Positions 1-5,297 of a DNA stretch of 5,566 nucleotides are shown one piece after another. The first letter of the stretch is position 1, and each line of letters starts with the position of its first letter. Under the pieces are notes generated by a model. The model was not told the origin of the DNA and searched no databases. It saw only the letters and a program-made list of their open reading frames with translations. The position numbers and the translations under genes are program-made. Where the stretch lies: assembly GCA_023253435.1 (NCBI GenBank), contig JALRGJ010000078.1:282-5847 (forward strand). The letters run 5' to 3'. Origin of the DNA: Ilumatobacteraceae bacterium. Lineage in GTDB: Bacteria; Actinomycetota; Acidimicrobiia; Acidimicrobiales; Ilumatobacteraceae.

Positions 1-222
1 CGTGGCGTTCGCGACGGAAAGCGACATGTAGAGATTGTGGGAGTGGCGGATCGTCTGGCAACAGTGGGCGGCGCAGTTGCTGCTCATACTGCTATTGCTG
101 TGCTCAATCATCCCATGGGACCAGGTGTTTTCAATGTGGGCCAGCCAGAGTTACCTAATGCAGACATATTGGATGCTGTGGTGGGTAGTGGAATTACGTT
201 GCATCAATTTGTAGGAAAGTGA
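1..222 (+). CDS. C-terminal end of a probable saccharopine dehydrogenase-like oxidoreductase (5' truncated)
   Basis: The frame is open from base 1 and ends at TGA 220-222, giving 73 residues of a protein whose start lies upstream of the window. No Rossmann motif is visible because only the tail is present. The tail reads RGVRDGKRHVEIVGVADRL, then a small-residue-rich helix (AVAAHTAIAVLNH), then PGVFNVGQPELPNADILDAV and GSGITLHQF. A strand with a charged turn, an alanine-rich helix, a PGV turn and a final acidic helix followed by a G-I segment is what I associate with the C-terminus of saccharopine dehydrogenase-like NAD(P)-binding proteins. This is recognition by eye of a short tail; another oxidoreductase or an unrelated protein is possible. 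The GTG at 37 is an internal valine, not a start. The stop overlaps the ATG of the Fur-family gene by one base, so the two are probably co-transcribed and translationally coupled. Confidence 0.5.
   Translation, partial: RGVRDGKRHVEIVGVADRLATVGGAVAAHTAIAVLNHPMGPGVFNVGQPELPNADILDAVVGSGITLHQFVGK
213..216 (+). promoter_or_regulatory. Shine-Dalgarno AGGA deciding the fur-like start
   Basis: AGGA lies five bases before the ATG at 222 but only two before the in-frame GTG at 219. This spacing favours 222 as the start of the Fur-family gene. Confidence 0.6.
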
Positions 223-668
223 TGAAGCATCATTCCCATACAGATATTGAACATTTGGTGAGCACACGTCTAGGCGTTATTGGGCAGCGATTCACCTCTG
301 GGCGCAGAGTCATTGTTGATGTTCTCGCAGCCGCCCAGCGGCCATTATCTATTCCTGAAATTTTGGAAGATGCACAAGGCCTTGCTCAGTCATCTGCATA
401 CAGAAATCTCACTGTGTTAGAGAACGCCGGTGTTGTTGTACGCATTATCACTACAGATGAATGGGCTCGCTATGAACTCAGTGAAGACATCACGGGCCAC
501 CATCATCACATGGTGTGCAGTGAATGTGGAGCAGTAGAAGATGTTCGTTTACCAGACACCATGGAGCACAAACTAGATGCCGAGTTAGCAGCAGTTGCAA
601 AGAAAGCCGGATTTACAATGGCGCATCATCGGTTAGATGTAGTGGGAGTATGCAAAGCATGTCGTTAA
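222..668 (+). CDS. Fur-family metal-dependent transcriptional regulator (Zur-like)
   Basis: This 148-residue protein has the usual length and layout of the Fur family, which are cytoplasmic dimeric repressors that bind operator DNA when loaded with metal. An N-terminal winged helix spans about residues 15-85, with the recognition segment LAQSSAYRNLTVLENAGVV at 54-72 (family pattern: S-x-x-T/S-V/A-Y-R-x-L-x-x-L). The dimerisation and metal domain begins with a histidine cluster, H93-H96, followed by C99-x-x-C102; a second pair, C144-x-x-C147, closes the protein. These four cysteines should form the structural zinc site. H93-H96, H115 and H135/H136 are candidates for the regulatory site. The HHHHMVCSECG stretch and the C-terminal GxCxxC look most like Zur, the zinc-uptake repressor, but PerR- or Fur-type function cannot be excluded by eye. 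ATG 222 overlaps the upstream stop (TGATG), and the 3' end overlaps the hydrolase gene, so this regulator sits mid-operon. No Zur-box-like AT-rich palindrome is visible in the window. Confidence 0.92.
   Translation: MKHHSHTDIEHLVSTRLGVIGQRFTSGRRVIVDVLAAAQRPLSIPEILEDAQGLAQSSAYRNLTVLENAGVVVRIITTDEWARYELSEDITGHHHHMVCSECGAVEDVRLPDTMEHKLDAELAAVAKKAGFTMAHHRLDVVGVCKACR
644..648 (+). promoter_or_regulatory. Shine-Dalgarno GGGAG for the alpha/beta hydrolase
   Basis: GGGAG inside the end of the fur-like gene lies ten bases before ATG 659 but only one base before ATG 650, which argues for 659 as the start. Confidence 0.5.
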
Positions 669-1519
669 GAAATCAGCCGTATATGGCTCCTTATGTTCTC
701 CCTGGAAGATTTGTCAATGTGCCGGGAAGAGGCGAGATGTTTGTTCGTGAGCACAAACATGCAAACCCCAGTGCGCCCACAGTGTTGTTATTGCATGGGT
801 GGACAGCATCGTCAGACTCAAACTTCTTTGCTGCCTATGAGGCGCTCATCACTAAGTACAACGTGATTGGTGTTGATCACCGTGGTCATGGCAGAGGATT
901 ACGCCCCAATGTTTCTTTTCAGTTAGAGGATTGTGCAGATGATGTAGCTGCGCTGTTGCGAGAGCTAGGTGTGAGCAAAGTGATCACCGTTGGTTACTCC
1001 ATGGGAGGCCCCATCAGCATGCTGTTATGGAATCGTCACCCAGAACTCATTAGCGCAATGGTGTTTGCTGCTACATCTCAAGAGTGGCGAGCCACCAGAA
1101 AAGAACGAGCACGTTGGAAGGTGGGTCGAGTGCTGAGTCCTCTGATTCGGCGCCTCAGCACGCCACGCATTATTTACTTTGGACTTCGCAAAGCTTTGCC
1201 TCGCAATCATGAAATGGTGAAATACATCCCCTGGCTATTGGGTGAAGTTCGCAGAAATGATCAATGGATGGTGAGTGAAGCTGGCCGGGCACTGGGCAAA
1301 TTTGATGCACGACCATTTGCACACACCATCACCGTGCCATCTGTTGTCTTGCTCACAACAAAAGACAGTTTGGTGTTGCCAGAGAAACAACGTCAGTTGA
1401 GTGAGGCCACCAAATCTCAGGTGGTGGAGTTACACGGAGATCACTTTGTGTCGTTTACTCAGCCATCTGAGTTTTCAGCGTCTATTCTGCGCTCTCTTGA
1501 CCTTGTGCTGGCTGGGTAG
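659..1519 (+). CDS. Alpha/beta-fold hydrolase
   Basis: The 286-residue protein is a single alpha/beta hydrolase domain with no signal peptide, so a cytoplasmic esterase, lipase, haloperoxidase-like or C-C hydrolase. The oxyanion-hole motif LLLHGW is at 43-48. The strand-turn GVDHRGHGRG at 71-80 is typical of the family. The nucleophile elbow GYSMGG puts the catalytic serine at S114. The acid is probably D236 in LLTTKDSLV, and the histidine H262 in LHGDHF, so the triad is complete. The variable lid, about 140-215, is rich in arginine and tryptophan and gives no substrate clue. Start: ATG 659 is preferred because of the GGGAG at 644-648; ATG 650 or 683 are alternatives, and a start further upstream would read through the fur-like gene out of frame with it. 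The gene overlaps the regulator by 10 bases and converges with the DUF1003 gene, overlapping it by 38 bases. Confidence 0.9.
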   Translation: MSLRNQPYMAPYVLPGRFVNVPGRGEMFVREHKHANPSAPTVLLLHGWTASSDSNFFAAYEALITKYNVIGVDHRGHGRGLRPNVSFQLEDCADDVAALLRELGVSKVITVGYSMGGPISMLLWNRHPELISAMVFAATSQEWRATRKERARWKVGRVLSPLIRRLSTPRIIYFGLRKALPRNHEMVKYIPWLLGEVRRNDQWMVSEAGRALGKFDARPFAHTITVPSVVLLTTKDSLVLPEKQRQLSEATKSQVVELHGDHFVSFTQPSEFSASILRSLDLVLAG

Positions 1520-1982
1520 TTTTCGACAACTTTTCAATCGCTTCACTAATGCGATCAAGTTGGTCACGCAACTCTTCCATGGTGACAACATCTGCCATTG
1601 CTAAACGCACACCAGCTAATTCACGTGCAAGATATTCCGTATCCGCTTGAGTACGTGCAGCCATAGAGCGGTCACGCTCTAACTGCTCACGGTCTCTATC
1701 TTCTTGTCTGTTTTGAGCAAGCAAGATCAGTGGCGCTGCATATGACGCCTGCAAAGACAAAATGAGCGTGAGGAAGATAAATGGGTAACGGTCAAACGGT
1801 GCAATGTTGAGCACGTTCACGGAAATCCATAATCCAACGATGATGGTTTGAATAACGAGATATCGACCCGTTCCAAGGAATCGGGCAATGGCCTCGCTAA
1901 ATGCACCGAATGCGTCTGGGTCATAGTGAATACCTACACGACGACGCTGGCGAGGAGTGGTGAGATCGAAACGGCGCTTCAT
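1482..1982 (-). CDS. DUF1003 family small membrane protein
   Basis: The 166-residue protein matches the DUF1003 family as I know it. A short basic N-terminus (MKRRFD, RQRRR) leads to FGAFSEAIARFLGTGRYL at about 25-42. A first membrane helix follows at about 42-60, then the family signature FDRYPFIFLTLILSLQASYAAPLILLAQNRQ at 63-93, which carries the second helix (about 67-89). After residue 93 the chain is highly charged (DRDREQLERDRS) and predicted by eye to be helical or coiled-coil through about 155, presumably cytoplasmic. The biochemical role of DUF1003 is not known. Its ATG overlaps the stop of the upstream MgtE_N/CBS gene (ATGA, 4 bases), implying translational coupling and a shared job. 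AGG about 11 bases before the ATG is only a weak Shine-Dalgarno. The last 38 bases are shared with the convergent hydrolase gene, leaving no room for a terminator between them. Confidence 0.9.
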   Translation of the reverse strand: MKRRFDLTTPRQRRRVGIHYDPDAFGAFSEAIARFLGTGRYLVIQTIIVGLWISVNVLNIAPFDRYPFIFLTLILSLQASYAAPLILLAQNRQEDRDREQLERDRSMAARTQADTEYLARELAGVRLAMADVVTMEELRDQLDRISEAIEKLSKTTQPAQGQESAE

Positions 1983-3205
1983 TGTTGTGCTGCCTGACGT
2001 CTGCGCTGTCTCCAGTCGGCGGGCAGCATGCGGTCGAGAACGTCGTCAACAGTGATGGCGCCAAGAAGTTGACCAGACTCATCACACACACCTACTGCAA
2101 GCAAGTTGTACGACGCGAGGAATTCAGCAACTTCACGATCTGATAACGATGGCGACACCGTGGGTTCTTTGGCAATGCAACGACCAAGCTCTGTGCCAGG
2201 TGGTTCACGTAACAGTCGCTGCACATGCACAACACCTAAATAAGTACCAGTGGGCGCTTTGTAGGGAGGTTGCACCACAAATACCTGCGCAGCAATAGAA
2301 ACAAGCCATTCAGGGTCTCGCACTTGCGCCAATGCTTCAGCAACAGTGGCGTTTGCTCCCATGATGATGATTTCTGGCGTCATCAATGCACCTGCAGTTC
2401 CTGGTGCATATGACAACAAGGAGCGCACAACATCGGCATCTTCATCATCCATTGCTTCCAGCACAGTGCTTCGCTGTTGAGCGGGCATCTCTGCAAGAAG
2501 GTCTGCGAGGTCGTCAAACTCCATCTCTTCAAGCACGTCGATCACGCGATCTAGATCGAGGTTGGCAATTAACGACAACTGTTCGCTCTCTGGCAATTCT
2601 TCTAGGAGGTCTGCGAGACGATCGTCATCCATTTCTTTTGCCAACAGCTGACGCTGAGTTGCAGGCAACGCGCGCACCACTGCAGCTACGTCTGACGGGT
2701 GCATGTCTCGCAAGCGAGCAGCCTCTGCAGCCATTTCTGTTGAAGTGGCCCACAAGTTATTCACTTCGTTCCACTCAACAAGGCGATACGTGGAACGTCT
2801 GCCCAGAACACCTCTACGAGTGAGGCGAACTTTGGCAACTTCCCATCCGTTTTCACGCTCTCCAACAGTGGGGCGTAATGCAACATCGGAAACAGACTCG
2901 CCATCGAGTCGACTATCGATGATGTGCGCTGACAACAACTGCTCACCCTCTCGAGGCTTGAATGGGTTGAGGTCTACGTCCCAACTGCGCAGACGTGCGC
3001 CTTCTGTATCTAGAGAAGCGACTCTGTTGGCGTTCACAAATATGCGACGGCGCTGACTTGTGGCCACAAATCCAGTGACTCGAGGAGCTGTTCCGGAGCG
3101 TCCGGGCACCACCACAATGTCGTCAATACGCCCAATTGCAGCCCCACCGGCGTCGAGCAACGGCAGGCGCATGATTCTGAATGCATAAATGAGGTCGCCG
3201 GCCAT
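1979..3205 (-). CDS. Soluble PRC-barrel / MgtE N-domain / CBS-pair protein
   Basis: At 408 residues this resembles the cytoplasmic half of the Mg2+ channel MgtE, but no hydrophobic transmembrane block is present, so it is not itself a transporter. Two PRC-barrel-like beta segments appear at about 8-80 (IGRIDDIVV, VTGFVAT, RRRIFVNANRVASL) and 85-147 (LLSAHIIDSRLDGESVSDVA, WEVAKVRL). An MgtE_N helical superhelix follows at about 155-265, with repeated acidic LADLLEELPESEQ / DLADLLAEMPAQQ units and the hinge LLSYAPGTAGALMTPE at 263-278. A CBS pair spans about 276-335 and 340-395, the second ending GAITVDDVLDRML. In MgtE these domains bind Mg2+ and ATP and gate the pore; here they more likely sense cation or nucleotide and act on a partner, with the coupled DUF1003 membrane protein the obvious candidate. 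The start MAGDLIYAFRI is supported by the family-like N-terminus; there is no Shine-Dalgarno, but a TAnnnT hexamer sits six bases upstream. Annotation as 'magnesium transporter' would be misleading. Confidence 0.9.
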   Translation of the reverse strand: MAGDLIYAFRIMRLPLLDAGGAAIGRIDDIVVVPGRSGTAPRVTGFVATSQRRRIFVNANRVASLDTEGARLRSWDVDLNPFKPREGEQLLSAHIIDSRLDGESVSDVALRPTVGERENGWEVAKVRLTRRGVLGRRSTYRLVEWNEVNNLWATSTEMAAEAARLRDMHPSDVAAVVRALPATQRQLLAKEMDDDRLADLLEELPESEQLSLIANLDLDRVIDVLEEMEFDDLADLLAEMPAQQRSTVLEAMDDEDADVVRSLLSYAPGTAGALMTPEIIIMGANATVAEALAQVRDPEWLVSIAAQVFVVQPPYKAPTGTYLGVVHVQRLLREPPGTELGRCIAKEPTVSPSLSDREVAEFLASYNLLAVGVCDESGQLLGAITVDDVLDRMLPADWRQRRRQAAQQ

Positions 3206-3211
3206 GTGTCA

Positions 3212-3217
3212 AGGGTA
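3212..3217 (-). promoter_or_regulatory. Candidate -10 hexamer (TACCCT) of a leaderless promoter for the MgtE_N/CBS gene
   Basis: On the minus strand TACCCT fits TAnnnT and is followed by six bases (TGACAC) and then the ATG. This is the spacing expected if transcription begins at the A of the start codon. No convincing -35 element and no Shine-Dalgarno are visible. Confidence 0.4.
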
Positions 3218-3257
3218 CCCCCGCACCCCTTGCAGAACCGGCTGACTTACGAGGCCA

Positions 3258-3288
3258 TTGAGGGATTTTGGGCCCACGCCGTTATTCT
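3258..3288 (+). promoter_or_regulatory. Candidate sigma70-type promoter for tRNA-Ala
   Basis: TTGAGG at 3258-3263 and TATTCT at 3283-3288 are separated by 19 bases, slightly long. Transcription would start near 3295, about 19 bases before the mature tRNA. The divergent MgtE_N/CBS promoter lies about 40 bases to the left, in the same 108-base gap. Apart from these two elements I see nothing else in the gap. Confidence 0.35.
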
Positions 3289-3313
3289 GTGGTCTGCCTT
3301 TCGGGTATATCTC

Positions 3314-3389
3314 GGGGACGTAGCTCAATTGGTAGAGCGCCTGCTTTGCAAGCAGGAGGTCGTGGGTTCGATTCCCATCGTCTCCACCA
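3314..3389 (+). tRNA. tRNA-Ala (anticodon UGC)
   Basis: A complete 76-base cloverleaf. The acceptor stem GGGGACG (3314-3320) pairs with CGTCTCC (3379-3385) and includes the G3:U70 wobble that marks alanine tRNAs. The D arm carries GCTC...GAGC. The anticodon stem is CCTGC/GCAGG (3340-3344 with 3352-3356) around loop TTTGCAA, with anticodon TGC at 3347-3349. The variable loop is AGGTC. The T arm is GTGGG-TTCGATT-CCCAT (3362-3378), with one G:U pair. Discriminator A3386 is followed by an encoded CCA (3387-3389). It reads GCA and other GCN alanine codons. Downstream, TTTTGTTGG is not a convincing terminator, so the transcript may run on towards the reductase gene 76 bases later. No integrase or repeated 3' end is present to suggest use as an attachment site here. 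Confidence 0.98.
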
Positions 3390-3452
3390 TTTTGTTGGCC
3401 GCACACTGGTGCTGCGTAATAGGCGGAAGAGAGTTCATGTCACTCAATTTCG

Positions 3453-3458
3453 TAGTCT
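3453..3458 (+). promoter_or_regulatory. Candidate -10 hexamer (TAGTCT) of a leaderless promoter for the reductase gene
   Basis: TAGTCT fits TAnnnT and ends seven bases before the GTG at 3466, close to the spacing of a transcript that starts at the start codon. No -35 is evident. The rest of the 76 bases between tRNA and gene (3390-3465) contains a GGAAGAG at 3424-3430, too far from the GTG to act as its ribosome site. Confidence 0.3.
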
Positions 3459-3465
3459 GATACAC

Positions 3466-4728
3466 GTGCAAAACGTGGTCATAGTGGGAGCTTCGCTAGC
3501 GGGAGTGCGTGCAGCAGAAACCTTGCGCTCAGGTGGTTTCACAGGCTCCATCACCATGGTGGGCGATGAGAAACACATGCCCTATGACCGTCCACCTCTC
3601 TCCAAGAACTATTTGGCTGGCGAGTGGGAAGAAGATCGAGTTGCGTTGCGTAAGCCAGAGGTGATTCAGGAACTGAACCTCACGTGGAAACTAGGGGTGG
3701 GGGCAACGTCTCTCAACATAGAGACAAAGAGCATCACCTTGGCAGATGGGTCATCTATTTCCTACGACGGACTCATCATTGCTACCGGTGGAGTAGTGCG
3801 GTCACTTCCCAATCAACCTCAGATTGACGGTGTTCATGTATTACGAACACTTGATCATGCCACTGCATTGCGCGCACAGATTTCAGAAGGTACTCAAGCA
3901 GTTGTCATTGGCGCTGGGTTTATTGGATTAGAAGCCGCTGCAACCGCGCATAAGCGTGGAGCACACGTAACAGTGTTAGAAGGTTTAGAAGCGCCACTCA
4001 TTCGCGCATTAGGTGCTCAGATGGGTGCAGCAATTGGTGCAGTACATGAGCGCAATGGTGTAACTGTGCGTTGTGGTGTGCAAGTGGCATCAATTAACGG
4101 AACATCACACGTAGAAAGCATCACATTAGGAAATGGTGAGGTGATTCCTGCAGATGTTGTGATTGTGGGAATTGGTGTATCGCCAGCAACGCAATGGTGT
4201 GAGAGCAGTGGACTCACCATCAGAGATGGCATTGTGTGCGATGCCAATTTGAACGCAGGCCCAAGGGAAGTATTTGCCGCGGGGGATGTTTTGCGTTGGC
4301 CAAATGAATTGTTTGCTGATGTTGAGTCAGATATGCGTGTGGAGCACTGGACAAATGCAGCAGAGCAAGGGGCTCACGCAGCAAAGAACTTGTTAGCCAC
4401 TTTTGCTGGAGAAGAGTTGGTGCCTTATGTTGCGGTTCCATTTTTCTGGAGTGATCAATTTGATGCACGCATTCAATGTTTAGGAAGACCCTCTGCTAAT
4501 GCCACTGTGGACATTGTTGATGGAGATCTGGAAAGTGGAAAGTTCTGCGCTATTTACAGCGTAAACAACAGACTCACCGCCGTGCTTGGCGTGAGCAAAC
4601 CAAAACTTGTGATGCCAAGCAGAGCATTGTTGTCTCAACACACAACACGCGATGAGGCATTGGCACATTTCCAAAAAGTGGTTGAAGCACAAGCCGCGGC
4701 ATCTCAAACGCCGCCATCTGCATCATGA
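3466..4728 (+). CDS. FAD-dependent NAD(P)H:ferredoxin reductase (pyridine nucleotide-disulfide oxidoreductase family)
   Basis: The 420-residue protein fits the class of rhodocoxin, putidaredoxin and biphenyl-dioxygenase ferredoxin reductases, which move electrons from NAD(P)H through FAD to a [2Fe-2S] or similar ferredoxin serving a P450 or oxygenase. The FAD Rossmann motif VVIVGASLAGVRAAETLR is at 4-21. YDRPPLSK (40-47) and IIATGG (104-109) follow. The NAD(P)H Rossmann motif VVIGAGFIGLEAAA is at 146-159, with VTVLE after it, where an acidic residue suggests NADH preference (inference). The second FAD motif is AAGDV at 271-275. EHWTNAAEQG (293-302) and the C-terminal VPFFWSDQFDARIQCLG (324-340) are characteristic of this class. 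No CxxxxC redox pair is seen, as expected. Start: GTG 3466 gives the family-like N-terminus; the open frame extends upstream through the tRNA, which must be excluded. There is no Shine-Dalgarno. The 3' end overlaps the MarR gene by ATGA. Confidence 0.92.
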   Translation: MQNVVIVGASLAGVRAAETLRSGGFTGSITMVGDEKHMPYDRPPLSKNYLAGEWEEDRVALRKPEVIQELNLTWKLGVGATSLNIETKSITLADGSSISYDGLIIATGGVVRSLPNQPQIDGVHVLRTLDHATALRAQISEGTQAVVIGAGFIGLEAAATAHKRGAHVTVLEGLEAPLIRALGAQMGAAIGAVHERNGVTVRCGVQVASINGTSHVESITLGNGEVIPADVVIVGIGVSPATQWCESSGLTIRDGIVCDANLNAGPREVFAAGDVLRWPNELFADVESDMRVEHWTNAAEQGAHAAKNLLATFAGEELVPYVAVPFFWSDQFDARIQCLGRPSANATVDIVDGDLESGKFCAIYSVNNRLTAVLGVSKPKLVMPSRALLSQHTTRDEALAHFQKVVEAQAAASQTPPSAS

Positions 4729-5168
4729 CACTTCCTGATCCTGATCGATTGGAAGTGTGGAGATCTTTTCTCACGGCCTATGCAGCATTAGACAAAATGC
4801 TGAGTCATGCACTTGAAGAAGATGAAGACTTGCAGCGCCCGTGGTTTGAGATTATGGATGCATTGGCCACAAGTGAAGAGGGTTCATTGCGCTTTAATGA
4901 ACTCGCGGAGAAGGTAATGGCTAATCCTTCCAGTTTGTCTCGTCAGTTAGACAAACTGGAAGAGAGATATTTTGTTGCGCGTGAAAAATCAATCCTGGAC
5001 GACGGACGAGCAATAGTGGTGGTGCTCACACCCAGGGGCCACGATGCGTGGAAAGAAGCGAGCCTCACGTATTACAGAATTGTGCGCAGAGTGTTCACTA
5101 ACACCCTGACCGAAACAGATGTAGTTGCCTTGCACAGAGTGTTCAGCAAGGTGTTAGAGGCAGACTAA
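4725..5168 (+). CDS. MarR-family winged-helix transcriptional regulator
   Basis: The 147-residue protein has the size and pattern of MarR repressors, dimers that release DNA on binding small, often phenolic or acyl ligands. Helical dimerisation segments lie at about 5-33 and 108-145. The winged helix comprises helix FEIMDALATS (41-50), FNELAEKVM (57-65), the recognition helix NPSSLSRQLDKLEERYFV (67-84), and the wing ILDDGRAIVVVLTPRG (90-105), which has the family's D-x-R followed by L-T. The start ATG overlaps the reductase stop by four bases and no Shine-Dalgarno is evident, so translation is probably coupled. This suggests it controls the reductase operon, the downstream thiolase, or both (inference). 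Oddities: a perfect 14-base inverted repeat lies over the recognition-helix codons, and a near-palindrome straddles the stop codon. MarR assignment is firm; ligand and targets are unknown. Confidence 0.92.
   Translation: MTLPDPDRLEVWRSFLTAYAALDKMLSHALEEDEDLQRPWFEIMDALATSEEGSLRFNELAEKVMANPSSLSRQLDKLEERYFVAREKSILDDGRAIVVVLTPRGHDAWKEASLTYYRIVRRVFTNTLTETDVVALHRVFSKVLEAD
4927..4962 (+). repeat. Perfect 14-base inverted repeat with 8-base loop inside marR
   Basis: The left arm CTTCCAGTTTGTCT (4927-4940) and the right arm AGACAAACTGGAAG (4949-4962) are exact reverse complements around the loop CGTCAGTT (4941-4948). Pairing stops at both ends: C4926/A4963 outside and C4941/T4948 inside. The arms encode residues 68-72 and 75-80, the DNA-recognition helix. 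The mRNA could form a 14-pair hairpin, and as DNA it is a 36-base interrupted palindrome. It is not followed by a T tract, so it is not an intrinsic terminator. Confidence 0.9.
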
Positions 5169-5190
5169 ACAGACTGTATTCAGTATGTTT
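5167..5190. promoter_or_regulatory. 24-base imperfect palindrome straddling the marR stop; candidate operator or weak terminator
   Basis: AAACAGACTG (5167-5176) and CAGTATGTTT (5181-5190) pair around TATT with one mismatch in the arms (G5172/A5185); over the full 24 bases, 10 of 12 symmetric positions are complementary. As RNA it would be an AU-rich stem ending in four U, weak for an intrinsic terminator. As DNA it has the size of a MarR-type operator, and TATGTT (5184-5189) within it fits a -10 hexamer. The thiolase start is 107 bases downstream. The palindrome is plain to see; its role is inference. Confidence 0.4.
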
Positions 5191-5226
5191 TGTTGCCGGC
5201 TATGGGTGGGTGAGCCTGGTTTCACT

Positions 5227-5247
5227 TGTTCCGACTCTCCGAGAACA
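5227..5247. promoter_or_regulatory. Short inverted repeat TGTTC-N11-GAACA upstream of the thiolase
   Basis: TGTTC at 5227-5231 and GAACA at 5243-5247 form a 21-base interrupted dyad in the 129-base gap before the thiolase. The size suits a regulator site, but five-base arms arise easily by chance. Confidence 0.2.
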
Positions 5248-5286
5248 CCTCTCACAGGGCAGACTTTGTACCCACACGGAATACCC

Positions 5287-5291
5287 GGGAG
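5287..5291 (+). promoter_or_regulatory. Strong Shine-Dalgarno GGGAG for the thiolase
   Basis: GGGAG followed by six bases and ATG 5298 is the best-placed ribosome site in the window, and it fixes the thiolase start. It suggests a leadered transcript, unlike the reductase and MgtE_N/CBS genes. Confidence 0.75.
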
Positions 5292-5297
5292 AACATC

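Noticed and set aside
498..515. Hairpin CACCAT-N6-ATGGTG in the fur-like gene
   Set aside because: It follows from the codons of the conserved histidine cluster and is short.
524..658. Upstream extension of the alpha/beta hydrolase to ATG 524
   Set aside because: It lies wholly in another frame of the well-supported Fur-family gene, and the extra residues do not resemble a hydrolase N-terminus.
737..760. Inverted repeat ATGTTTGT-N8-ACAAACAT in the hydrolase gene, sharing GTTTGT with the marR repeat
   Set aside because: Eight-base arms at short loop lengths are expected by chance in a window of this size; the shared core is only six bases.
1188..1199. Perfect 12-base palindrome GCAAAGCTTTGC inside the hydrolase gene
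   Set aside because: Perfect palindromes of this length are expected about once in a sequence of this size, and it sits mid-gene with nothing around it.
2386..3056. Plus-strand open frames at 2386-2823 and 2703-3056, and a minus-strand frame at 2761-2946
   Set aside because: They are shadows of the MgtE_N/CBS gene, with unnatural compositions and no recognisable motifs.
3314..3389. tRNA-Ala as the insertion site of a mobile element
   Set aside because: No integrase, no duplicated tRNA 3' end and no composition shift is visible next to it.
3394..3415. GCAC-ACTG-GTGC hairpin after the tRNA as a terminator
   Set aside because: Four base pairs with no following T tract is too weak to call.
3206..3460. 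Open frames on both strands (3206-3460 + and 3209-3406 -) and a long upstream extension of the reductase frame to 3268
   Set aside because: All run through the complete tRNA-Ala gene and show no protein-family features; they are by-products of the tRNA sequence.
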